Shown here in pieces: positions 26,915-40,755 of a stretch of DNA of 64,000 nt; the first letter of the stretch is position 1; every line of letters starts with the position of its first letter. The position numbers and the translations under genes are program-made. The stretch comes from Ophiodon elongatus (Eukaryota > Chordata > Actinopteri > Perciformes > Hexagrammidae): the NCBI GenBank assembly GCA_016806645.1, contig JACSYO010001818.1, forward strand, positions 1,763,501-1,827,500, written 5' to 3'. The notes under the pieces were generated by a model. The model did no database searches and had not been told where the DNA came from. It saw only the letters and a list, made by a program, of their open reading frames with translations.

Positions 26915-27217
26915 TCACGGTGACACGTTCCGTCTGTGGATGTCGTTGAGGAGCGCGTCGCTGTTGGAGCCGTCAGATATCCCGCTGTCCATGAACACAG
27001 AGTCTGTGGGAGACCAACACAATATTATACATTGTTTTTGGTAAGTTATGAATCCAGATCAGACATTGCAAACTGCGAGCTGTGAACCCACCACTGCCAC
27101 TGGTGCCGTCGCTGATGACGGAGGAGCTTCGGGAGGTGAAGTGGGGAGCTGAGGTGGATGCCGTGACGACAGACATAGTCCTGTCCTTGTTGTTCTGGGT
27201 GGCCGTCCGACTCCAAT
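26915..27217 (-). other. adgrg2: Receptor C-terminal tail and stop codon
   Basis: Exons 27217-27092 and 27003-26915 encode the cytoplasmic tail following LRLAENS. It begins DWSRTATQNNKD, continues with a Ser/Thr-rich stretch (FTSRSSSVISDGTSGSDSVF) and ends in a short acidic and serine segment finishing with RRNVSP and TGA at 26917-26915. The Ser/Thr density suggests phosphorylation sites for arrestin binding, as in other adhesion GPCRs. The join ENSDWS-x-TAT matches the ADGRG2 tail better than ADGRG4, and is one reason for the paralogue call. Confidence 0.85.
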
Positions 27218-30200
27218 CTGCAGAAAAGTGTGTATGACCAACCTTGGTTCAGTTTGTTAAACTACACATATGTTTTTGTAATTTCCCAGATGTATCATGT
27301 TTTCATATTAATATCCATTAACATTAGCAAAAGGTTTTTTTTTTTTTTTTACTCCTATTATTTGTCTATGTCTTACTTCTATTTGGTAGATAATCATACT
27401 CTAAATTCTTGAACTATATTTCCCATAATGGGGATGTTGCTACATATTCAGTGGGTTAAGCCCTGTTTATTTTATATTTTATATATATATTAATATATAT
27501 TAGTTTACTTAGTTATATTAGTCTACATTATAGCATATTGGGAACATTAAAAGTAATGACGAATTAGCTATTAGCTGTTCTTGTTTGCAGTGTACCCATG
27601 AATGTACAGACAACTATTACTGGATTACTTTGATAAGTTCTGGAAGTAAAAGGACCTTTTTCCAAATTCTAATATGTATTTAATTATGAACGTACACTGA
27701 ATCACTGTACACTAAAAGGGTGTCATATTTGTGTGTTCAGACTTGACAGAGTTGTGACTCTTAGAGGGAATGCAGTATCTTGTCAGATGTCTGTCCCACC
27801 TCACACTTTGAAGACCCCCTGCCCTAATGTGTCCATTCAAAAGATCAAAGGTAGAAGAAGCTACCTGAGTTCTCAGCCAATCGCAGTTTCCCGCAGCAAA
27901 GATAAGTTCTCCACTGCCTCTGGACACTCTCCTTCACAGCACAGTGGAAAATGAAGACAAAAAATCCTGAACAGGACAAATGAAATTAAAAAGCTTTTAG
28001 GATACATTTGCATATTATGCTTTGGGTTATTTGGATAAAACCATATCAGTTTCATCATAAAAAGAGTTATGTCTTTTACATTGTGGAGTAGAACCAGTAT
28101 ATTCATACAAGTCTCACCTTGCAGAGAGTTGAATATGGTGAAAAGGTAGACAAAGGGTAAGTAGAGGGGTCCCCAGGCGAACAGGGCGAACCCCCAAGTG
28201 AGGCCCAGCAGAATGATGAGGCCAGTGATGCTGCGCAGATCCGTCATCACCCCCCTGTTGGGAGGCTGGTTCTGGGGGTTCTGCTTTTTGATCCGGGACA
28301 GCTGAATCATAACGACGATGAAGATCAGCAGGCACAGAGAAAAGATCAGGAGGAAGTAGGCCACCACGCCCACATAGAAGGCGATGTCGTTACGCAGCCA
28401 ACAGCTACAGGGGGACAGATGAAGACACGGAGAAGTTGAAAATGTATTTAACAACCAAAACTAGCGCATACTTGGTATCTTCTAGGTGGTTGTTTGTGCC
28501 TACTAGGGTGTCTCAAGATACTTTTCCTCTTCTAAAAGGAACTTTCGTTTTAGATTTTTGATCTTGTTTTAGTGCACTAGGGGTCTGACAGCACCTGGTT
28601 TTCCAGTGCCTCCCTTCCCTCCAGCTGCCTCAGCAATACAGCCGGGCCTCCAGCAGCGTGGAGTCTGAACTGAAGGAGTTTCTGGTGAACCTGCTTGATT
28701 TTTTTTATTTTGCAGAATCTGAACCGTTGACACGGATTGCAAGAATTAAGAATAACTATAAAGATATGGCCAGTATTTTTTGCTGATAGTATTGTTTGCT
28801 TATGTAGGTCATATAGAGGCATCAGTATTAAACTGATACTGTTTCATTCCAGTTAAAAGTTCTCTTTTATTAAAAAATATTATTTTTGTCTAAACGCTGC
28901 TCTACGCTCAGACAAAAATAAAACTAAACCTGTGAACAGATCGAGCATAGTTCAAAACTAACTTATTAATAATACACATTTAGCGAGGTTACAGGAAATG
29001 CTTCGTACTGCTTGCTCAGTTAAAACATGAATATGTGCAAAAGGTTATTAAGATTTAAGCATAACTTACAAGTCACCTGAAGTGCCATCTGTGTATTTTC
29101 CGTATGTGACCAGACCATAGTTGTCTTTGTCCACTGATATTACAACTATCACCACGAGAAGAGGAATGCCTGCAAAGACCAGGATGTTAATCAGAAGAAC
29201 CATCTCCATACATCCATTAAAAAATGATCTTGACAATTAGGAGGCGAGTGCTACCCACCCCAGCCCATCAGTGAGAACTTGAGCATGTATCTGCTGAGGT
29301 AGGGGGTGAACACCCGGACGATGGTCAGGTACATGTGCAGGGCCTCAAGCCCCGCCCAGGTGAATGATGTCAGCAGGAAGTAGTGCAGGAAGAAGGCGGT
29401 GCTTATGCAGAGCCCGATCGCTGGGTAGAGCGCCAGCCAGCCGTCCAGGAGAAAGACCAGGTTGAGGAGGAGGAGGGACAGGCAGAGCTGGACCAGGATC
29501 TTGGCAGGAATATCCCGCAGCAGTTTTCTGAATAGAAAGAGTTTGTTAGGATACATGTATATTTTTTTCATTTGAACTTTGACGTAAAGCTCAGATTCAG
29601 GTAGTCTTGGTAAAGACGTAGATTCTTACTCAAATAAGAGATATGTCAGTAAGGTGAGAGCCAGGAATATGGCAGAGATTCCACAGCCGATGTAGGTGAT
29701 GAAAGTAAGGAGTTTCGCCTGCTGCTTGTCAATCGTTACGTCTCTGGACAAATCCTGTATTCAGGACACACACAAATATACCATGAGTGCACATTGTACA
29801 ACAGAATCAGTTCTATTGTTCCTTTAACATGTTCACACAACATTAATGATACTGTAATTGTCAATATATCCGTCCATCCATTATCTTTAACCGCTTATCC
29901 TGTTCAGGGTCGCGGGGGGATGGGCGGGTGTCTGGAACCAATCCCAGCTGACATTTGGCGAAGGCAGGGTTCACCCTGGACAGGTGGCCGGATCGCAGGG
30001 CCAACACATAGAGACGGACAACCATTCACGCTCACATTCACACCTACAGGCAATTTTAGAGTAACGTGCAAACTGCACACAGAAGGGCGGTCCACCCGGG
30101 CCCCTCTTTGCTGTGAGGCAACCGTGCAGGCTGCTACACCACCGTGCAGGCCATTGTCCATATGTCACACACATATAAACCAATATGCACACAAACCAGC

Positions 30201-33200
30201 AGAATTGCAAAGGATGTGAGATGGTCGCAGCTGCAGGTTGTTTCGTCTGGAGTGGCATTTACTACAGAGCAGCCATCGGAGCTCCAGTGTCCTCCACCAC
30301 CTGAACCAGAGAAGCACAAGAAACAGGGATATTAATTCCTGTGGAAATGTAACCAACTTCACCCACTCGATTTAGCGTGCACACACTCACCATTCTGGGT
30401 CGAGTGCCAAAATGCACAGGAGGCTGTGTAGTTTTCCTGCAAACAAATTGGAAGAAGAAAACCATCACAGAGGAACTTTTATGGATCTGTCAATACTTTC
30501 AATATTGTTTAACCATTTATTTAAATTTATTTGTCGGTAATTTAAAAGTAAATTATTTTTTTTGTTTACTCTAAAACCTACTTTCTTTTGTATGACCAAG
30601 AAATTACTTATTGCATTCCAATCATTAAAAAAAATGGGTTCCCATTACTAAATTGCATATTTAATACGTTTCAAAGTCAACATATTTTTTTAAGGACTAC
30701 AGTATCAGTTTTGAACAATGGTTAACACTGTGAAACTGAAACTAAACAAAACTACTTGGTTAAGTTTAGGCAACAAAACTAGTAGGTTCGGTTTAGTAAA
30801 AGATAATGATTTGGCTTTAAGTCAACATTGACTTTTTGTTTCACGTGGGACAAAAACAAAAGTAGTGTCCTAGGTGAAAGTATTGTGTTTGCATCCATCC
30901 ATCCCATCCCTCCATATGTAATATGGAATGTCATTTTTAAGAGGCAGGCCGGACATTTGAGTGGTGTGAAATTCCTTTCTGGATAAATGGGATCATGAGA
31001 AAACCAATGATTTGTATGCGTGTGCACACTCACATGTACGGGGTCGATGTTTCGGATGGTAAACTGAATGTTCTCTGTCAGGTTGCTTATTGATAGATTG
31101 GCCACACTGGCCGCCAGGACTGGACTGACAAGGGTTTCGTTATCTAGTGCTGCATCCTGTAAAAAAAAGACAAACATGTCACAGCTATTTCCTTTTCTAT
31201 TGAACTAAACCTGGTTTAAGATTAAAAGAATAATGTTGGACTTATCTGAGAAAAGTAAAAAATGCTGCTTATAAATCATTGAATGCACCAATAAATACTA
31301 CCATATTCTGTGAAATAATCTTTAAGAGATGACAATGAGACAATGTGATGATGCAAAAATACCTGGAAGAAGGCAGATTTAGTGTAGAAGGTGAACTGGA
31401 CCCTGTTGGCCTCCTTCTGCTGCTCAAGACTGAGCCCATTGGTGAGGGAGGAGGGCAAGAATACAGACCCCAGAGCAGACCCAGACCTCTTGGACCGGGA
31501 TCTCCTGAGGGCTCGGAGCTGGACACAGAAAAGGTTAACAAAACATTAGTGTAAAAGTTTGGCACTTCCTTATTTCAGTTGTGTCTCAACATCATTAAGG
31601 TCACTTTAAGTCACAGTAGTTGCATTTGAAAAAATTGAGACTCATGCAAGAATCTATCATACTATTTGCTCATTTCAACATAATGAATACCACTTGTCCA
31701 AAAGTGGAGTTTCATAAAAAAGAAATGGAAGTAAAAAGAAGAATAAAGAATTATGATATGATGAAAAGAATGGTTTCTGCCTTGTGGAGAAAGGCAGGCT
31801 TGCGACATGTCTGGACCACTCTTGAATTGTGTTCTTACCAAAGCGAGAATTCCAAGTATGTGACAAGAATTCCCTTAAATCACTCATACATGCTGGATCT
31901 GTTCGTGAGAGTTTTTTGGCATGAGTCCCATTGCGTTTTATGAAAAGTAGTGAGACCAGATGGTTAAATTAAAATCTACCTGGACATTATCAGTGTTGAA
32001 AATGTCAACGGATGTAACTGGAAAGTTGGTCCCATCAACTTCCCTCACTGCCAAAACCAGCAAACCTGAAGAGATGATCTCTTGGTCACCAGTGACAACC
32101 AGTTTAAGACCCAGATTATCTACCAGACGAATGAGCCTGTATGAAGGACAGAAGACAAAACATTTTAGAAAAATCCAATGTATGGGAATATGTGTGTCCA
32201 TGTGGGTTGTGTGAGTTGTACCTGTTAGAAGATTCAGACAGGGCCAGGGAGTCGCCTTCCATCAGGTTGCTTATTACGTTAACAGCCTTTTGTCCCAGAG
32301 CCTTAGAGACATTGGGGCCATCCAGAAGCTTCTCTAAGTTTCCCACCAACTGTGACACCTGCAACATCATCAAATAATGAAGTTTACTTTGAAGAATTAC
32401 ACAAAATCGTTGTTTTACGCGAAAACATTTCTTCGACTTCAATACATCAGTAGCGTCACCTGAGAGGAGTTGAGCTTAGACGCATCCTGTGTTTGATTCA
32501 GCAGTTGGTTTGCTTGTTCCTCCGAGGCCTCTTGGGTTGTACTTGTCTCTGCGGTGGTTGTGGAGGTAGTCCCTGTACCTTAGCAAGCAGCACAGCAAGT
32601 CGTCAAGTCATTCAAATCAATTATTCATATATGGTGGTCATTATATTGATAAATTAGATCAATATAGCAAAGGATAACGTTTACTAGTTGAGGTTTTGAT
32701 CAAAAAGTCCTCCTATTCTACTGCTCAGAGAAGCATTCTATCAAAGCGGAAATATAACAGTAAAGGCAATCTATTCTTATGATGCCTTTATTAATGGACA
32801 CATGGACTACACAGTTTATTTACTTCATAAGTCATTTAAACTTTTAAAAGCTTTCAAAAAAGCAAGCTTCTTCCAGCCAATTTGATCCACCATATGGAAA
32901 TGTTTAATTAGAGGCTTCAACCCAAAATGTAAATTATCAACTATACATACCAGGTTTTGTTGTGGCTGTGTTCGTGTGGCTGATTTGGACAGTTGTTGTC
33001 GAAGAAGTCAAGGGAACCTTTGAAGTAGTGGTGTTAATCTGGGGCGGAAGTGTACCTTGCATAGTTGTTGTTGTGTTTGAAGCTGTGGCTTCAACGGAAG
33101 CATTAGCTGCTGTAGTTGTCAAATTGACTCCTGGTACTTTGGTTGTCAGGTTGAAGTTGGTGGTTAAACTGCTTGCAGTTGAGTTTAGATTGGAGCTAAT

Positions 33201-36200
33201 ATCTGCACTTTGATTGAGATTGATGGTGGTACTGACAACAGTAGAAGCTGTGGTTGAGTTGTCATCTTTGCTGGTTGTTGTGATGTTGTTAGTCACTCTC
33301 GCTGTGGTGTGATTTCCAGTCTGGTTGTTCAGTGGTGCTACAGTTGGTTTAGTGGCGTTGTCAACAACAGACGTCACATTGTCCACAGTTGAGTTGTTGG
33401 TGGATGTCGTTGCATTATTTAGAGTTACATTAACTTGTCTTGCAGTGGTAGACGTTGTCGTGTTTTTAGACGGAGCAGTTGTGTTCTGTTGTGTTTCCCT
33501 GATGGGTGCAGTGGTTTGATTGTCTGTGGCTGTTTTGTTTGGAGTTACAGTAGTAGTGATTAAATTCTCAACTGTTGTGTAATTGCTAGAGACAGTAGTG
33601 ACATTGTTCACCATTGTGTAATTGGGAGAAGCTGTAAATGTGCTTATTGTTATATTACTTGTTGTGATTGTACTATTTAAGTTCCTATCGTTTTGAGCTG
33701 AAGTTACATTATACTCTGTTGTGTAATTGTTTGAGGCTGTTGTGTAATTATTAGTTGCTGTAGTTATACCGTAAACTGTTGTGTGATTGGTAGGTGTAGT
33801 TGTGCTGACTGTAGTTACATTGTATGACGTTGTATCATTCAGAGAAGGTGTAACTGTAGTAATATTGAACTCTGTAGTGTGATTGGTTGAAGGTGTAACT
33901 GTAGTGATATTGAACTCTGTAGTGTGATTGGTTGAAGGTGTAACTGTAGTTATGTTGTATGCCGTTTTGTTATTCAGAGAAGGTGTAACTGTAGTTGTAT
34001 TGTATTCTGTTGTGTGATTGGTCGAAGGTGTTGCTGTAGTTACATTGTATGTTGTTGTGTCATTGGCTGAATGTGAAACTGTAGTTGTATTTAAATGTCT
34101 TGTGTGATTGGTTGAAGGTGTAACTGTAGTTACATTGTATGTTGTTGTGTCATTCAGAGAAGGTGTAACTGTAGTGATATTGAACTCCGTAGTGTGATTG
34201 GTTGAAGGTGTAACTGTAGTTACATTGTATGTTGTTGTGTCATTCAGAGAAGGTGTAACTGTAGTTACATTGTTTACTGTGTCATTCAGAGAAGATGTAA
34301 CTGTAGTAATATTGATATTTGTTGTGTGATTGGTTGAAGGTGTAACTGTAGTCATGTTGTCTGCGGTTGTGTCATTCAGAGAAGGTGTAACTGTAGTTAC
34401 ATTGTTTACTGTGTCATTCAGAGAAGCTGTAACTGTAGTGATATTGAAAGTTGTTGTGTGATTGGTTGACGGTGTTACTGTAGTTACATTGTATGTTGTT
34501 GTGTCATTGGCTGAATGTGAAACTGTAGTTGTATTTAAATGTCTTGTGATTGGTTGAAGGTGTAACTGTAGTTACATTGTATGTTGTTGTGTCATTCAGA
34601 GAAGGTGTAACTGTAGTTACATTGTTTACTGTGTCATTCAGAGAAGATGTAACTGTAGTAATATTGATATTTGTTGTGTGATTGGTTGAAGGTGTAACTG
34701 TAGTTACATTGTACTCTGTTGTGTGGTTGGCTGAAGGTGTAACTGTAGTGATATTAAAATGTGTTGTGTGATTGGTTGAAGGTGTAATTGTAGTTATATT
34801 GAACTCATTAGTGTGATTGGTCGAAGGTGTTACTGTAGTTACATTGTATGTTGTTGTGTCATTCAGAGAAGGTGTAACTGTAGTTACATTGTTTACTGTG
34901 TCATTCAGAGAAGATGTAACTGTAGTAATATTGATATTTGTTGTGTGATTGGTTGAAGGTGTAACTGTAGTTACATTGTACTCTGTTGTGTGGTTGGCTG
35001 AAGGTGTAACTGTAGTGATATTAAAATGTGTTGTGTGATTGGTTGAAGGTGTAATTGTAGTTATATTGAACTCATTAGTGTGATTGGTCGAAGGTGTTAC
35101 TGTAGTTACATTGTATGTTGTTGTGTCATTCAGAGAAGGTGTAACTGTAGTTACATTGTTTACTGTGTCATTCAGAGAAGATGTAACTGTAGTGATATTG
35201 AAAGTTGTTGTGTGATTGGTTGACGGTGTTACTGTAGTTACATTGTATGTTGTTGTGTCATTGGCTGAATGTGAAACTGTAGTTGTATTTAAATGTCTTG
35301 TGTGATTGGTTGAAGGTGTAACTGTAGTTACATTGTATGTTGTTGTATCATTGGCTGAATGTGAAACTGTAGTTGTATTTAAATTTGTTGTGTGATTGGT
35401 TGAAGGTGTAACTGTAGTGATATTGAACTCCGTAGTGTGATTGGTTGAAGGTGTAACTGTAGTTACATTGTATGTTGTTGTGTCATTCAGAGAAGGTGTA
35501 ACTGTAGTTACATTGTTTACTGTGTCATTCAGAGAAGATGTAACTGTAGTAATATTGATATTTGTTGTGTGATTGGTTGAAGGTGTAACTGTAGTCATGT
35601 TGTCTGCGGTTGTGTCATTCAGAGAAGGTGTAACTGTAGTTACATTGTTTTCATTGATAAAGAAACTGTAACTGTGGTTGTTGTGTGTGGTTGACGGTGT
35701 AACTGTAGTTTTGTATGTTGTGGCTGAATGTGTAGTTGTATTTAAATGTGTTGTGTGATTGGTTGAAGGTGTAACTGTAGTGATATTGAACTCCGTAGTG
35801 TGATTGTTGGTTGAACTGTAGTTACATTGTATGTTGTTGTGTCATTCAGAGAAGGTGTAACTGTAGTTACATTGTTTACTGTGTCATTCAGAGAAGATGT
35901 AACTGTAGTAATATTGTTGTGTGATTGGTTGAAGGTGTAACTGTAGTTACATTGTATGATTGGCTGAATGTGAAACTGTAGTTGTATTTAAATTTGTTGT
36001 GTGATTGGTTGAAGGTGTAACTGTAGTGATATTGAACTCCGTAGTGTGATTGGTTGAAGGTGTAACTGTAGTTACATTGTATGTTGTTGTGTCATTCAGA
36101 GAAGGTGTAACTGTAGTTACATTGTTTACTGTGTCATTCAGAGAAGATGTAACTGTAGTAATATTGACATTTGTTGTGTGATTGGTTGAAGGTGTAACTG

Positions 36201-39200
36201 TAGTTACATTGTACTCTGTTGTGTGGTTGGCTGAAGGTGTAACTGTAGTGATATTAAAATGTGTTGTGTGATTGGTTGAAGGTGTAATTGTAGTTATATT
36301 GAACTCATTAGTGTGATTGGTCGAAGGTGTTGCTGTAGTTACATTGTATGTTGTTGTGTCATTCAGAGAAGGTGTAACTGTAGTTACATTGTTTACTGTG
36401 TCATTCAGAGAAGATGTAACTGTAGTGATATTGAAAGTTGTTGTGTGATTGGTTGAAGGTGTAACTGTAGTCATGTTGTTTGCCGTTGTGTCATTCAGAG
36501 AAGATGTAACTGTAGTTACATTGTACTCTGTTGTGTGGTTGGCTGAAGGTGTAACTGTAGTAATGTTGTATGCGGTTGTGTCTTTCAGAGAAGTTGTAAC
36601 TGTAGTTACATTGTACTCTGTTGTGTGATTGGTCGAAGGTGTTACTGTAGTTACATTGTATGTTGTTGTGTCATTCAGAAACAGTCTAACTGTAGTTACA
36701 TTGTTTACTGTGTCATTCAGAGAAGATGTAACTGTAGTGATATTGAAAGTTGTTGTGTGATTGGTTGACGGTCTAACTGTAGTTATATTGAACTCTGTTG
36801 TGCGATTGGTTGAAGATGTAACTGCAGTTATATTGAAATTTGTTGTGTGATTGGTTGAAGGTGTAACTGTAGTAACATTTTCTGCTGTTGTTTCATTCAG
36901 AGAAGGTGTAATTGCAGTGACATTGTACTCTGTTTGATTGGTTGAAGGTATAATTGCAGTGACATTGTACTCTGTTTGATTGGTTGAAGGTGTAATTGTA
37001 CTGACATTGTATGTTGTTGTGTCACTCAGAGAAGATGTAACTGTAGTTATATTGTACTCTGTTGCGTGATTTGTTGAAGGTGTAACTGTAGTTGCATTGT
37101 ATGTTGTTGTGTCATTCAGAGAAGGTGTAACTATAGTTACATTGTATGTTGTTGTGTCATTCAGAGAAGGTGTAACTGTAGTTATATTGTACTCTGTTGT
37201 CAGATTGGTTGAAGGTGGAACTGTAGTTACGTTGTATGCTGTTGTGTTATTAGCTGAAGGTGTAACTCTGTCGACTGTTGTTACATTGTACTCATTTGTG
37301 TGATTTGGAGGCAATGTAGTTGTGTTAAGTGTTGAACCCATGGAATCAGTTGTAAGGTTTTGTAATTTGGAGTTGACAGAGGATGTTGTCATGAATTCTG
37401 TTGCGTTTTGGTGTCCTGTGGTTGTGTTTTGCAATTTAATATTTTCAGTGGGTGTCAAAATTGTGTTATTAGATAAAGTTGTGTTTTCTACTGTTGTATT
37501 GTCAGAGGCAGTCACAGTTATGTTCAGTGAGCTGTTTTTGAGGACAAGCTGTGGTGTTAAGGACTCTGTGCTGTTAATTGTTGCGAGTGGAGTGGTCATG
37601 TTAGGCTGAGCTGTTGCTTGTGATGCATTTTTCTGTTGAACTGTCGCAGAACTTTCAGCTGTCCTTTCAGTTTGTTCAGTAGTGTCGGTCACAGATGGTG
37701 TTGAGGCTTCAGGAGTTGTTGTGATGTTGCCGTTGGTCAGATTGGAAGGCTTTTTAGTGTTTTGTTTAGTTGTGGGAGGCTCCATAGGGCAGCTATCAGT
37801 CAGAAGTACAGCAAGCTTCTCATTTGCCTCACTAAAAAAGAACACATAGAACAATATTGTATGAAGTGAAATAATTATTGTACGAGGACAGCACCTTGAA
37901 TATTAGAGATGCTTAGTAAACAAAGAAGCCAGTTTCCTCATCTCATATTGGGATAGAATATTTACATTTATCAGTCAGATAACAATAATGTATCCTTTCT
38001 TGTGCGTTGGTACAGTCAGTCAATGTGTCTGTGGTCATTTAGTGGAGTGCAGATCTAGACAGTCTAACAAGCTAGTGGTTGTGTTCATTTTATTTATTGT
38101 GAGTCCAGTATGGACTCTCTCAAAAAAGATCCCACCACAGATATGCGGCTTTCAGTATTAGATAACGCCAATCTTTTGTTGAATGCTTACTAGCAGCTAC
38201 TTTGTTTGGTGATTTATATTTCCCCCAGCCTGACTCGTCTCTTAACAGTTCCGTATGTGAGTTCCTGAATTTCCCAGAATGACGATGAACATCATCAGAG
38301 ACTTTGTTTCTCTTGTGCCCAACATGCATGACAATAAATTCCCAAAAAGCCACCACCAAAGGAATGTTTTATTAATTTACCATTTAAGCAGAGTGGGGTT
38401 AGGTCGGCACACATCAGAGGTCAGCAGGTCACTGGCAACCCAGGTCAGGTTGGATGCCAACAGGTTCCTGATAGCCAAACCAGGAGGACCACATACCACT
38501 GAGGACACACAGAGCACCAACAATAACACATTTACAAAATATATGTTTGTATATAATAGAGCTTTAAAATAAAAAAACACATAAACCTGCAGACTAACCC
38601 ATGCGTGTGAGTGGCCTTTCATTTGTTATGTTACTGTAGCTGTCAATGACTTGTTGAAGATGTTTTTTCAGGGAGCAACCATTGACAGGTCCAGACATCT
38701 CCAGTATCACCATGCAGCTGTACAACCTAGACACCAGCAGCAAAAGGGGTTTAAAAAAAATCCACCTTCAGATACTGGTATTGATCATCAAATACATTTA
38801 GATTTTTGTATCCAGTTTCTCTTTCTTAACGGGAACAGGAATTTAAAGGAAAATATTGTCTGTTTTTAACATGGTTGCATGTGCAGATCAGATAATGTGT
38901 ACATAATAGACGCCAGAAAGAAACATCTCTACCTCTGTTGTGTCCCATGGCATTCCAGATGAAAACGCTGGATGAAGAAAGCAATTGACGACGCATGATT
39001 AACAGCTCTTCATCAACGTGAGGAGAAGGACTTTAGTCAGTACCAAACTTTTATCTGCAGTAAGATTTACCTTGTAGCGATTTAAAATGTCTCGGCACAC
39101 TGACCTGGAAACAAAGAATTGTTCACACGTGTCAATTATAACCACCAAAACATTTTCACTTTCAGTATTCAGGTAAACTGTTCAATAACTTCCCACGGTC

Positions 39201-40449
39201 AACACAAATGAACTGTAAGTGATTCAAAATGGATGGAGACTTACGCTGGCATAGTGTTACACTTGCCGAATGCGCCGGCTTTAGACAACTGTTTAAAGGG
39301 TTAGATAGTCAGTACATAGCATGCATATACAATAGCAAATATTGTTAAATCATACACACCAATGTTGTTAAATCATACACACCAATGTTCTTAAATCATA
39401 CATACCAATGTTTTTAGGAGGTTTTCATTAACAGAGGCACTGTTAATATTGATTCTTATAGCAAAAAACTGTTCTGAAGAGAAAAAAGGAAATGTTGTCA
39501 GGGTTAGTTTGAGACATACTTCTAACACACCTTCTGAGAAACTGTATGTTCCAGTTAAAAGAGTACCGGTAGTTCGATATTTTGGAAAATACCTGATACA
39601 CTTCGTTGCACTAAGGTCTGTCGTGTTAGCTTAGCTTAGCACAAAGACATATTTAGCAAACAAACATTAGCTTGGTATCAAACTTCTCATCTAAGTCCCA
39701 GGAAGTAAGCCAATAAGATTATTTCCCAAAGTGTCAAACTGTTTATTTAAAGTGTGTAAAACATCCCGTACGGTACAAAACACGCTTGCAGTACAAACAC
39801 ATGCAGGCAGGGAGACTCTGGCGGGTTTCTTACTTGCAGAGCTACAGAAAGTGGTGCAGTCACAGAAGCGAGGCGCGTCACCTGAGGCAGAGGCAGAACA
39901 CAATTACAGCAACAAAGGCAGCAGTGAATTCTGTGTAAGTATAATGGGAGCCTGTGTTTTTGATACTCACTGCTGCAGGATTCAGTCTGAGGCCTCGGAG
40001 CTGGGTGGGAGTTGGGCTTAATGAGGGAGCTAAGTGAACAAACACTGATCAGATACAGAGTGTACATATGTACAGATTTACGCTTACTAGGAAAAACAAA
40101 GGTATTGCTCACCATGTCACCTCGGACAGTTTGTTTCCCCGACAGATATCATCCAGGGAGGATGTGGATGTACACCTCACAAACCCGCCACTAGAGGGGT
40201 CCACATTCCTACAAACATCTCGACCTGACGTGGACAAAATCAATATGAGTAAGCTAAAAAAAAAAAACCACTGTGTATGCTCTTCTGGTGTTTTTGTTAA
40301 GGTTAAAGTTAGGCATGTAGTTATGAGTCATCGTCTGGGGCAAGGGAAGGGATCATGTCAATGAGGGTCCTCACAAGGAAATAAATACGAACGTTTGTGT
40401 GATTTTGTACTCTTGTACTTCTGCCTTTTGCAAGGGACAGTTTTGTTTT

Positions 40450-40519
<70 letters not shown>

Positions 40520-40686
40520 TGTCATCTCATACATCTATGTGAGTCTATGTACAATGTGTGAATGTGTGTATTCATGTTGGTGGTTTGCATATGTGCACAG
40601 GTAAATCTGTATTTCTAAAAAAATGCAAGTCCATTTACTTAATTTAAGTGTGGGTGCATTTTGCTTGCGTGTGGGTGGATTTTGCA

Positions 40687-40755
<69 letters not shown>

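Larger units (their letters stand above)
30197..32578 (-). other. adgrg2: GAIN domain and GPS autoproteolysis site
   Basis: Exons 32578-32460, 32358-32222, 32136-31980, 31518-31363, 31156-31034, 30436-30391 and 30300-30197 form the GAIN domain. The helical part includes VSQLVGNLEKLLDGPNVSKAL, and strands include LKLVVTGDQEIISSGLLVLAV. The GPS has the canonical layout: CAFWHSTQNG, then W-S-S-D-G-C, then CSCDHLTSFAILL. By family knowledge, cleavage falls between L and T of HLT, freeing the tethered agonist TSFAILL. A basic run RRSRSKRSG in the 31518-31363 exon matches a furin consensus. Four GPS cysteines and the two tryptophans are present, so the site should be competent. An intron carrying a dispersed repeat separates the GPS exon from helix 1. 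Confidence 0.93.

Noticed and set aside
29904..30258. Open frames on both strands in the intron after the GPS exon
   Set aside because: They lie in a common dispersed fish repeat and have no coding content.
33720..37290. Regular 45-bp direct repeats suggesting a CRISPR array
   Set aside because: There are no unique spacers, the units are contiguous and coding, and the genome is eukaryotic.
32937..37854. Three separate genes, because the repeat exon appears as three open frames
   Set aside because: The frames join through small gaps between near-identical repeat units, and the outer ends splice in phase to the receptor's flanking exons, so it is a single exon.
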